Notes under the pieces: model-generated
What the model was told of the DNA's origin: nothing
Databases searched by the model: none
The model's input: the letters and a program-made list of their open reading frames with translations, nothing else
Translations under genes and position numbers: made by a program
Shown here: positions 1 through 4,712 of the stretch, piece by piece
Layout of the letters: each line of letters starts with the position of its first letter
Numbering within the stretch: the stretch's first letter is position 1
Source of the DNA: an uncultured Collinsella sp.
GTDB lineage: Bacteria > Actinomycetota > Coriobacteriia > Coriobacteriales > Coriobacteriaceae
DNA: 5,815 nucleotides
NCBI GenBank assembly: GCA_900550835.1
Contig: URTP01000126.1
Span: forward strand, 1 to 5,815
Direction of reading: 5' to 3'

Positions 1-125
1 GCGGTATGGAAGGTACCGGCACCGACCTCGGAGTCATAGGGCTGCATAATGACGCAGCCCTGCTCGCCCCAGTACTGCTGGAGGCGCAGGATGATGTCTT
101 GGAAGGAAAGCGATGAAGCGTTCAT
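1..125 (-). CDS. glyQ: Glycyl-tRNA synthetase alpha subunit, N-terminal 41 residues (runs off the window)
   Basis: Only the 5' end is present: an ATG at 125-123, then 41 codons open to the window edge. The translation holds FQDIILRLQQYW, then GCVIMQPYDSEVGAGTFHT. This closely matches the conserved N-terminus of the alpha chain of the bacterial heterotetrameric (alpha2beta2) glycyl-tRNA synthetase, which activates glycine and charges tRNA-Gly in the cytoplasm. From knowledge of the family, the beta chain (glyS) is normally encoded next, which would be outside this window. The best ribosome-binding candidate is a GAGGGG at 142-137, 11 bases before the ATG, slightly longer than ideal. A GAGG immediately before the ATG is too close to serve. 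The gene lies 59 bases after lepB on the same strand. It could be read through from that operon or have its own promoter. Confidence 0.93.
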   Translation of the reverse strand, partial: MNASSLSFQDIILRLQQYWGEQGCVIMQPYDSEVGAGTFHT

Positions 126-184
126 GCCTCTAATATCCCCTCGTCGAAACGATTACACGGTTAGGTACTGTACTATAGCGGTTT
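126..184 (-). promoter_or_regulatory. lepB-glyQ spacer with a weak candidate -10 element for glyQ
   Basis: The 59-base gap holds no hairpin with a T-tract, so I see no terminator after lepB. A TATAGT hexamer at 177-172 resembles a -10 element, but no TTGACA-like hexamer lies at the right distance upstream, where the sequence is the GC-rich lepB 3' end. A small stem, TCGT-TTCG-ACGA (152-141, UUCG-type loop on the transcript), lies just upstream of the glyQ start and overlaps its GAGGGG ribosome-binding candidate by two bases. Whether glyQ has its own promoter cannot be settled from this. Confidence 0.2.
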
Positions 185-748
185 TTAGTCGATAGCGCCG
201 ATGCGGTTGAGCGGCCAGTAGCGCACAAGCGCCACAGCGATCAAATCAGAGCGATCGACGGGACCAAAGTAGCGCGAGTCGGCAGAGTTTTCGCGGTTGT
301 CGCCCATCACCCACACGCACCCGTCGGGAACGGTGTAGGGATAACTCACCTGGGCGCCAGGCGCTTGGACCGAAAGCGGCCAGCTCATGCCCGTCGTATA
401 GTCCTCGTCGAGCGCTTGGCCGTCAACGACCACCTTGCCGTCCTGCAGGTCGACCGTCTGGCCGGCCGTGGCAATAACACGCTTGACAAGAACATCATGC
501 TCGGAAGTGGCATCGGGGTTGTGGAACACCACGATATCACCCTGTTTGACGGGCTGACCGAGCTCGAGGCTCACCTTTTGTGCCAGGATCTGGTCGCCAA
601 TCTCGATCGTGTCCTCCATGGAGCCGGTGGGTACCACAAAGGGCTCGACCACAAAGGTGCGGATCAGGAAGGTGGCCACGAGCGCGATCGCGATGACCGC
701 GACCCACTCAAAAGCGCCCCTCAACGCGGAATGCTGCAATGGAACCAT
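185..748 (-). CDS. lepB: Signal peptidase I (type I leader peptidase)
   Basis: This 187-residue membrane-anchored serine protease cleaves signal peptides from exported preproteins on the outer face of the membrane. One hydrophobic segment (about residues 14-32) forms the N-terminal anchor. Box B, PTGSMEDTI, carries the nucleophile Ser43. Box D, VKRVIA, carries the general-base Lys89. Box E is GDNRENSADSRYFGPV (149-164). The short length and single anchor resemble Gram-positive SipS-type enzymes. A GTG at 754 is in frame and would add two residues. The ATG at 748 is preferred because GAGGAG at 759-754 sits five bases before it, whereas that same motif overlaps the GTG. The trmD stop (753-751) lies between the GTG and the ATG, only two bases before the ATG, so translation is probably coupled. 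The TAA stop is at 187-185. Confidence 0.95.
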   Translation of the reverse strand: MVPLQHSALRGAFEWVAVIAIALVATFLIRTFVVEPFVVPTGSMEDTIEIGDQILAQKVSLELGQPVKQGDIVVFHNPDATSEHDVLVKRVIATAGQTVDLQDGKVVVDGQALDEDYTTGMSWPLSVQAPGAQVSYPYTVPDGCVWVMGDNRENSADSRYFGPVDRSDLIAVALVRYWPLNRIGAID

Positions 749-750
749 TC

Positions 751-1509
751 TCACTCCTCGCTCTGCGAATACGAAGCGTCCAGAATCTCCTGCGCGTATG
801 CGCGCTCCTGGGGCGAAAGCCGTGCCGTCTCGATCAGGTCGGGACGCCAGCGGCAGGTGCGCTCGATGGCATTCTTACGGCGCCAGGCGTCAACCTTGGC
901 ATGGTCACCGCTCACGAGCACCGGCGGCACGCCCTCGCCGTTGAATTCAGCAGGGCGAGTGTACTGCGCATACTCGAGCAGGCCTCCGTCCTCGGCGGTC
1001 GAGAACGACTCGTCGACGTTGCTCATCTCGTCACCAAGGGCGCCGGGAATCAGGCGTACGACGGCATCGGCAACGACCATAGCGGGAAGCTCGCCGCCCG
1101 TGAGCACGTAATCGCCGATCGACAGGCGCTCGTCGGCATACGCATAGGCACGCTCGTCGACACCCTCGTAACGGCTGCACACAAACAGCAAGCGCTCGCT
1201 TTTGAGCAGGCGCTCGGCCACATGCTGTGTAAAGGGCTCGCCACAGGGGGTAAAAAACACCACGGTGGGCTTAGGACCCTCGGAGCTAATAGCCTCGATG
1301 GCCTCGGCAATAGGCTCGACCTTCATGAGCATGCCCTGCCCGCCGCCGTACGGCTCGTCATCGACGGTACGATGGCGGTCGTGCGTCCAGTCGCGCAGGT
1401 TATACGCCTTAAAATCAAAAAGGCCGGCCTTGCGGGCGCGGCCCAAAATCGATGTGGACATGACGGGCTCAAACATCTCGGGAAAGACCGAAAGGGTCTC
1501 AATCAGCAT
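751..1509 (-). CDS. trmD: tRNA (guanine-N1-)-methyltransferase, m1G37
   Basis: TrmD is a SPOUT-family, S-adenosylmethionine-dependent enzyme. It methylates N1 of G37, next to the anticodon, and so prevents +1 frameshifting. The 252-residue length is typical. The N-terminal half has MLIETLSVFPEMFEP and the YGGGQGM motif (54-60). The trefoil-knot cofactor site is visible as SRYEGVDER (112-120, with Glu116) and IGDYVLTGGELPA (131-143). Arg152 in VVRLIPGALG and Asp167 in DESF are spaced 15 apart, like the Arg154/Asp169 catalytic pair of the Haemophilus enzyme. The C-terminal RNA-binding region follows (PPVLVSGDHAKVDAWRR, then RTCRWRPDL). GGAGGA at 1519-1514 lies four bases before the ATG. The gap after the rimM stop is 10 bases, and the TGA stop lies two bases before the lepB ATG. 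Confidence 0.97.
   Translation of the reverse strand: MLIETLSVFPEMFEPVMSTSILGRARKAGLFDFKAYNLRDWTHDRHRTVDDEPYGGGQGMLMKVEPIAEAIEAISSEGPKPTVVFFTPCGEPFTQHVAERLLKSERLLFVCSRYEGVDERAYAYADERLSIGDYVLTGGELPAMVVADAVVRLIPGALGDEMSNVDESFSTAEDGGLLEYAQYTRPAEFNGEGVPPVLVSGDHAKVDAWRRKNAIERTCRWRPDLIETARLSPQERAYAQEILDASYSQSEE
754..759 (-). promoter_or_regulatory. Ribosome-binding site deciding the lepB start
   Basis: GAGGAG on the minus strand, five bases upstream of the ATG at 748. It lies inside the last codons of trmD and overlaps the alternative GTG start at 754, which argues against that GTG. Confidence 0.7.
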
Positions 1510-1513
1510 GTTG

Positions 1514-1519
1514 TCCTCC
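1514..1519 (-). promoter_or_regulatory. Strong ribosome-binding site of trmD
   Basis: GGAGGA on the minus strand, four bases before the trmD ATG. It occupies most of the short rimM-trmD gap, which fixes the start and supports independent initiation on the shared mRNA. Confidence 0.7.
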
Positions 1520-2041
1520 CTACTTGTCCATATCGATCAGGCCGTCCATAACGTGGACGGAAATTGTTCCTGTGTCGGGAAGATCGAGCACAACCTGCTC
1601 GATCACGGGAATCAGTACCTCGCCGTACCGATCACCCTCGACAACCCAAACATCGTTAGCGGGCGTCGACATGATCTCGACGATCGTGCCGAGTGAACCA
1701 AAGCGCCCGTCGACCACCTCGCGACCCATCAGGTCGGTATAGGCGGCGTCGAGTGAATCGAGCTCAAAATCGTCACGATTTGCCAACACATAGCATCCCG
1801 TGATGCCCTCGGCGGCCGTCAAGTCGTCAATGCCCTCAAACGAGACCAGATCGCCATCGCCCGTATCGGTGACGGACACGACCGTGCAAAAGCGGTCGCG
1901 CTTGAGCGCCGGCGGCGTCAGGGCGACGCGCATACCCGGCTCTAATACAGAAGGAAGCCCCCGCAGCGGCTGCGCGAGGACCTCCCCCTTCCTTCCGTGC
2001 GGCTTGACCACACGGGCGATGTTTTTGTACTGGGACCTCAA
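1520..2041 (-). CDS. rimM: 16S rRNA processing / 30S maturation factor RimM
   Basis: RimM binds ribosomal protein S19 and helps the head of the 30S subunit mature. The 173-residue length is typical. The N-terminal beta-barrel opens with NIARVVKPHGRKGEV (7-21), matching the family's start-and-HGxxGEV pattern. The second domain, a PRC barrel, spans about 97-173 and holds the conserved TPANDVWVVEG (126-136), GEVLIPVIEQVV (140-151) and DGLI (166-169). The start is a TTG at 2041-2039. The reading frame is closed a few codons upstream with no other start, and the next internal GTG would remove part of the conserved opening. No well-spaced Shine-Dalgarno precedes the TTG: the only AGGA is two bases away. 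The gap to the khpA stop is four bases, so initiation probably depends on coupling to khpA. The start codon also lies in a hairpin loop. Confidence 0.94.
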   Translation of the reverse strand: MRSQYKNIARVVKPHGRKGEVLAQPLRGLPSVLEPGMRVALTPPALKRDRFCTVVSVTDTGDGDLVSFEGIDDLTAAEGITGCYVLANRDDFELDSLDAAYTDLMGREVVDGRFGSLGTIVEIMSTPANDVWVVEGDRYGEVLIPVIEQVVLDLPDTGTISVHVMDGLIDMDK

Positions 2042-2046
2042 GGTCC
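2033..2046 (-). repeat. Inverted repeat enclosing the rimM start codon
   Basis: The top strand reads GGACCTCAAGGTCC, a perfect 6-bp dyad with a 2-base centre. In the minus-strand mRNA it can fold as GGACC-UUGA-GGUCC. That places the UUG start codon of rimM in the loop and the last base of the khpA stop codon at the first stem position. The symmetry is directly visible; its role in translational coupling is inference. Confidence 0.5.
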
Positions 2047-2330
2047 TAGCCCAGAACCTCTACCTCGACAGCAGTGTCGAGGCGAGCGGCCAGTGCACGG
2101 GCGAGCGTGCGAATGGCCTTGATGGTACGGCCACGACGGCCGATGACCTTAGCGACGTCATCCTCGGCGACCGAAACCTCAATCGTGGAGGCGTCGTCAC
2201 CATCGATGACCTCAAGGCTCACGGAATCCGGGTCGTCGACGATCTGAACAACGAGATATTCGACGAGATCGGCGATGCGATCTGAGAGCATTGCCTCACC
2301 CTCGAGCTGTGCAGCGTCAACCTCAGGCAC
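2046..2330 (-). CDS. khpA: KH-domain RNA-binding protein KhpA (YlqC family)
   Basis: This is a small, single KH-domain RNA-binding protein of 94 residues. In other Gram-positive bacteria KhpA works with KhpB/Jag and affects cell division and RNA metabolism. The conserved opening SDRIADLVEYLVVQIVDDPD (16-35) leads into the KH fold. The GXXG nucleic-acid-binding loop is visible in KVIGRRGRTIKAIRTL (61-76, Gly64 to Gly67). I used the GTG at 2330 because GAGGAG sits six bases upstream. An in-frame ATG at 2291 would give an 81-residue protein closer to the family's usual length of about 75-80, so the first 13 residues are uncertain. The gene lies three bases after rpsP and four bases before rimM, its usual neighbours in many bacteria. 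Confidence 0.92.
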   Translation of the reverse strand: MPEVDAAQLEGEAMLSDRIADLVEYLVVQIVDDPDSVSLEVIDGDDASTIEVSVAEDDVAKVIGRRGRTIKAIRTLARALAARLDTAVEVEVLG

Positions 2331-2333
2331 GAT

Positions 2334-2675
2334 TTACTCCTCGGCGCCCTCAGCGGCCTCAGCGGCAGCCTTAGCGGCCTCGGCCTCTTTGGCGAGCTGC
2401 TTCTTGGACTTCTTGACGACGGTCTCGGTCTTCTCGCCCTCGTTGGCGGCCTTGACCAGAGCGGCGACGGCGTCGGTGAGCTGAGCGCCCTTGGACTGCC
2501 AGTCGGCGATCTTCTCGAGGTCGAGATTGATGGTCTTGGGGGCGGTCATCGGGTTGTAGCGGCCAACCTCCTCGATGATACGACCGTCACGCGGGGCGCG
2601 GGAATCGGCGACGACGACACGGTAGTACGGACGCTTCTTAGCGCCGTGACGAGCAAGGCGAATCTTGACTGCCAA
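2334..2675 (-). CDS. rpsP: 30S ribosomal protein S16
   Basis: S16 is a 16S rRNA-binding protein needed for early 30S assembly. The family signature is clear: AVKIRLARHGAKKRPYYRVV at residues 2-21, then VADSRAPRDGRIIEEVGRYN through residue 41. The TTG at 2675 is the start: it sits exactly where S16 proteins begin (M-A-V-K-I), with GGAGGAG six bases upstream. A frame extending up to 2711 would add 12 residues unlike the family. The protein has 113 residues. The core ends near 80 and is followed by a tail of about 30 residues rich in Lys, Ala and Glu (KKSKKQLAKEAEAAKAAAEA). Such extensions occur in other actinobacterial S16 proteins. It is the first gene of the rpsP-khpA-rimM-trmD-lepB operon. 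Confidence 0.97.
   Translation of the reverse strand: MAVKIRLARHGAKKRPYYRVVVADSRAPRDGRIIEEVGRYNPMTAPKTINLDLEKIADWQSKGAQLTDAVAALVKAANEGEKTETVVKKSKKQLAKEAEAAKAAAEAAEGAEE
2337..2342 (-). promoter_or_regulatory. Ribosome-binding site supporting the khpA GTG start
   Basis: GAGGAG on the minus strand, six bases before the GTG at 2330. It is formed by the last two glutamate codons of rpsP, so the end of S16 doubles as the khpA initiation signal. Confidence 0.65.
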
Positions 2676-2681
2676 AGGAAA

Positions 2682-2688
2682 CTCCTCC
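2682..2688 (-). promoter_or_regulatory. Strong ribosome-binding site deciding the rpsP TTG start
   Basis: GGAGGAG on the minus strand, six bases before the TTG at 2675. It is the most complete Shine-Dalgarno sequence in the window and explains how a non-ATG start can serve a highly expressed ribosomal protein. Confidence 0.8.
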
Positions 2689-2694
2689 AACCAA

Positions 2695-2709
2695 GCAGCT
2701 TTAGGCTGC
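2695..2709 (-). repeat. Small hairpin in the rpsP 5' leader
   Basis: A 5-bp stem, GCAGC-CTAAA-GCTGC, on the transcript, ending six bases upstream of the Shine-Dalgarno sequence. It is short and could be chance. I know of no S16 leader element that it matches. Confidence 0.3.
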
Positions 2710-2731
2710 AACTACAAACAAACAGTTGAAC

Positions 2732-2760
2732 ATAATACGCCATCGACGCGGGCAGGTGAA
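2732..2760 (-). promoter_or_regulatory. Candidate sigma70-type promoter for the rpsP operon
   Basis: The -35 hexamer TTCACC (2760-2755, 4 of 6 matches to TTGACA) and the -10 hexamer TATTAT (2737-2732, 5 of 6 matches to TATAAT) are separated by the ideal 17 bases. Initiation would fall near 2725, giving a leader of about 50 bases with a small hairpin and the rpsP ribosome-binding site. A second, weaker candidate lies upstream: TTGCAA at 2832-2827 and TAAGAT at 2810-2805, spacing 16. It overlaps an inverted repeat. Confidence 0.5.
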
Positions 2761-2794
2761 GTCCGTGAGACCAACTTCTTCGGTGTAGTCGAGG

Positions 2795-2830
2795 GCAAAT
2801 CCATATCTTAGACAAGAATTCGGGATTTGC
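2795..2830. repeat. Nested inverted repeat in the rpsP/dinB divergent region
   Basis: The outer arms GCAAATCC (2795-2802) and GGATTTGC (2823-2830) are perfect 8-bp complements separated by 20 bases. Inside them, TCTT (2806-2809) and AAGA (2814-2817) form a second, nearly concentric dyad. The element overlaps the weaker upstream promoter candidate for rpsP. It could be an operator or a hairpin. There is no T-tract of the kind expected for a terminator. Confidence 0.4.
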
Positions 2831-2850
2831 AAGCACATACACGCACCCCA

Positions 2851-2874
2851 CATGAGCTGCGCGGTATACTCATG
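2851..2874. repeat. Inverted repeat spanning the dinB -10 region (possible operator)
   Basis: CATGAG (2851-2856) and CTCATG (2869-2874) are perfect 6-bp complements with a 12-base spacer, half-site centres 18 bp apart. The right arm overlaps the last two bases of the candidate -10 hexamer and ends about two bases before the predicted transcription start, a classic repressor position. It does not match the Bacillus-type LexA box. An operator role is inference. Confidence 0.35.
2865..2870 (+). promoter_or_regulatory. Candidate -10 element for dinB
   Basis: TATACT matches TATAAT at 5 of 6 positions. Initiation would fall near 2877, giving a leader of about 39 bases before the ATG at 2916. No convincing -35 hexamer lies 16-18 bases upstream (the sequence there is CGCACC-like). 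The promoter may therefore be weak or activator-dependent. Confidence 0.35.
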
Positions 2875-2906
2875 ACATGGAAAGACGCGAACATACATAC
2901 GGTTAT

Positions 2907-2910
2907 GAGG
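2907..2910 (+). promoter_or_regulatory. Ribosome-binding site supporting the dinB start at 2916
   Basis: GAGG lies five bases before the ATG at 2916. The upstream in-frame ATG at 2877 has no purine-rich motif at a usable distance. Codons between the two have A or T at about two thirds of third positions, unlike the G/C-ending codons from 2916 on. Confidence 0.6.
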
Positions 2911-2915
2911 ATGCC

Positions 2916-4130
2916 ATGGGCGTCACGCCGCCGCCCTGGACGGGTCCGGCGGTGGGCCTCATGGACCTCGATGCGTTTTTTGCGAGCGTGGAGATGCTCG
3001 ATCATCCCGAATGGCGCGGAAAGCCGCTCATCGTGGGCGGAGACGCCGATTCGCGTGGCGTCGTGTCCACGTGTTCGTATGAGGCACGTCGCTTTGGCGT
3101 GCACTCTGCCATGGCCTCGGCCGAGGCGCGGCGCTTGTGCCCGCAAGCCATTTGGACGCACGGGCACTTTGATCGCTACCGCGAGGTGAGCGCGCAGGTC
3201 ATGGCGATTCTTGCCGAGGAGACGCCGCGCGTTGAGCGCGTATCCATCGACGAAGCCTTTATCGATATCACACCGGGTCGCTTTGCGCCCGAAGACCCGC
3301 TACTGGTTGCGCGGCGTATAAGCGACCGCGTGGCAGCGCTGGGAGTGACCTGCTCCATTGGCGTGGGCTGCAACAAGACGGTCGCAAAGATCGCAAGCGA
3401 GCGGGATAAGCCGTTTGGGCTGACCATCGTGCGCCCCGGAACCGAGCAGCGCTTTTTGGCCGCGCTGCCGGTATCTGCCATGAGCGGCATCGGGCGCTCG
3501 GCCGAGGAGCGACTGCGCCGCATGCGCATCTACACGCTCGGCGAGCTGTCACGTTCACCGGAATCAACCTTGGCCTCTATTTTTGGCGTCAACGGCGAAC
3601 GCATGCGCCAGCGTGCGCTGGGACTCGAAATATCCGAAGTAACAAGCCTCGATGAGGAACGCGAGGTTAAATCCGTGAGCAATGAGCGCACCTTTGCGAA
3701 AGATTTGACTGAGCGTGGGGACATCGAAGCGGCGATTGCGCTGTTGGGAGAGTCGGTTGGACGCCGCCTGCGCCGTCAGGGACTGACGGGCGGCACGGTA
3801 ACGCTCAAGCTTAAGTATTCGTATGGCAGCGGACGCACGGCGCAGCGGCGGCTTCCCCACCCCACCGACGATGAGAACATCTTTGTGGCGGTTGCGCTCG
3901 AACTGCTCGACAACATCTGGCAGGAAGGCATGCATGTGCGTCTGGCGGGTATCGGGATGAGCGACTTTGACCATCAGGGCGGCATCCAGACCGACCTGTT
4001 CTGCGAAGTCGACGACCGCGGAGCCCAATCAAGCGACCGTCGCGACCTCTCAGTCGCGATCGATGCCGTCCGAGACAAGTTCGGCGACACCGCCCTATCT
4101 TTCGGCCGCCAATCCCGCTTCAATGATTAA
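2916..4130 (+). CDS. dinB: DNA polymerase IV (Y-family translesion polymerase)
   Basis: This is an error-prone polymerase that copies past damaged template bases; numbering is for a 404-residue product. The palm motif VGLMDLDAFFASVE (13-26) carries metal-binding Asp17 and Asp19 and the likely steric-gate Phe22. SYEARRFGV follows (54-62). SIDEAF (110-115) supplies Asp112 and Glu113. CSIGVGCNKTVAKIAS (146-161) closes the palm. A helix-hairpin-helix thumb contains GIG (191-193), then the little-finger domain. QTDLF (358-362) is a canonical beta-clamp-binding pentapeptide, with about 42 residues after it, including AIDAVRDKFG. All catalytic residues are intact. An in-frame ATG at 2877 would give 417 residues; I prefer 2916 for its Shine-Dalgarno and codon composition. 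It is the only plus-strand gene, divergent from rpsP and convergent with rsfS. The TAA stop is at 4128. Confidence 0.95.
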   Translation: MGVTPPPWTGPAVGLMDLDAFFASVEMLDHPEWRGKPLIVGGDADSRGVVSTCSYEARRFGVHSAMASAEARRLCPQAIWTHGHFDRYREVSAQVMAILAEETPRVERVSIDEAFIDITPGRFAPEDPLLVARRISDRVAALGVTCSIGVGCNKTVAKIASERDKPFGLTIVRPGTEQRFLAALPVSAMSGIGRSAEERLRRMRIYTLGELSRSPESTLASIFGVNGERMRQRALGLEISEVTSLDEEREVKSVSNERTFAKDLTERGDIEAAIALLGESVGRRLRRQGLTGGTVTLKLKYSYGSGRTAQRRLPHPTDDENIFVAVALELLDNIWQEGMHVRLAGIGMSDFDHQGGIQTDLFCEVDDRGAQSSDRRDLSVAIDAVRDKFGDTALSFGRQSRFND

Positions 4131-4140
4131 CCGCCTTTGT

Positions 4141-4185
4141 AAAAATAGAAAGCCGGGCAGGTGCGGAAAACCGCAACTGCCCGGC
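4141..4185 (-). terminator. Rho-independent terminator of the nadD-yqeK-rsfS operon
   Basis: A strong hairpin spans 4185-4152: 9 bp (GCCGGGCAG with CTGCCCGGC), one mismatch, then 5 more bp closing a 4-base loop. On the minus strand it is followed directly by TTTCTATTTTT (4151-4141). It begins about 43 bases after the rsfS stop. On the plus strand the same hairpin has no T-tract after it (GAAATGCG follows), so it would be a poor intrinsic terminator for dinB. Confidence 0.88.
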
Positions 4186-4228
4186 GAAATGCGCGAGGCT
4201 AGCTAAAAGCCCCATATCAAATGAGCCA

Positions 4229-4684
4229 CTAGAGGAGGTCGAGGGGGAGCTGGGGGGCGTCACCCCAGAGCTTTTCTAGGCGGTAAAAGTCGCGGGCTTC
4301 GGGAGTGAAGACATGGACGACAACCGAGCCGTAGTCCATGAGCATCCAGGTCTTCTGCTCGCGGCCCTCGATGGAGAACGGATGCTCGCCGCAAGCCTCG
4401 GCAACCTTCTCCTCGATCTCGTCGACAATCGAATCGACCTGGCGGTTGTTGGTACCGGTGGCAAGCACAAAGTAGTCGCACACGTCGGAAAGCTCGGTCA
4501 GGTCGAGCACCTGCACGTCCTCGCCCTTCTTGTCGTAGGCGGCCTGCGCGGCGGCGCGGGCGACATCCTCGGCAGCGACACCGCTCGCGGACAGCGAGGC
4601 GGCGGTGCGGTCGGACGTGGCAGCGAAACTCTTGTGCTCCACACCTTCAAGAATCTGCTCGTCAGTCATGGTCTCGTCGGCCAT
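4229..4684 (-). CDS. rsfS: Ribosome silencing factor RsfS (YbeB/iojap family)
   Basis: RsfS binds protein L14 on the 50S subunit and blocks subunit joining, reducing translation during starvation. The iojap domain covers about residues 36-146 of 151. It includes VLDLTELSDVCDYFVLATGT (59-78), NNRQVDSIVDEIEEK (79-93), WMLMDYGSVVVHVFTPEARD (113-132) and FYRLEKLWGDAP (133-144). I chose the ATG at 4684 because AAGAGG lies six bases before it. An in-frame GTG at 4705 would overlap that signal. The first 35 or so residues (acidic, then Ala/Ser/Thr-rich, starting MADETMTDEQIL) lie outside the usual domain and make the protein longer than the typical 105-120 residues. Codon use there is like the rest of the gene. 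It is last in the operon, 28 bases after yqeK. Confidence 0.95.
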   Translation of the reverse strand: MADETMTDEQILEGVEHKSFAATSDRTAASLSASGVAAEDVARAAAQAAYDKKGEDVQVLDLTELSDVCDYFVLATGTNNRQVDSIVDEIEEKVAEACGEHPFSIEGREQKTWMLMDYGSVVVHVFTPEARDFYRLEKLWGDAPQLPLDLL

Positions 4685-4690
4685 GGAATA

Positions 4691-4696
4691 CCTCTT
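4691..4696 (-). promoter_or_regulatory. Ribosome-binding site deciding the rsfS start
   Basis: AAGAGG on the minus strand, six bases before the ATG at 4684. It lies inside the sequence that a GTG start at 4705 would translate, which argues against that longer form. Confidence 0.7.
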
Positions 4697-4712
4697 TCTA
4701 GACACACCCGAG

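Noticed and set aside
126..184. T-box riboswitch upstream of glyQ
   Set aside because: The gap to lepB is only 59 bases, far too short for a T-box leader, and no specifier stem or terminator is visible.
365..1551. Long plus-strand open frames (365-1111 and 739-1551) opposite lepB and trmD
   Set aside because: They lie antisense to genes with clear catalytic motifs, show no recognisable protein pattern, and are expected by chance in GC-rich coding DNA.
2888..2901. Possible LexA box CGAACATACATACG inside the dinB leader
   Set aside because: The left half matches CGAAC, but the right half ATACG does not match GTTCG well and the central spacing pattern is lost. It does not meet the Bacillus-type consensus.
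2808..3167. Minus-strand frame that could be a gene upstream of rpsP
   Set aside because: It overlaps the 5' part of dinB, encodes Arg-rich low-information sequence, and has no recognisable domain.
3564..4028. 154-codon minus-strand frame opposite dinB
   Set aside because: It is a shadow of the dinB reading frame, with no family-like motifs and no operon context.
4198..4212. Small GGCT...AGCC stem between rsfS and its terminator
   Set aside because: Only 4 bp with no T-tract, likely chance next to the much stronger hairpin.
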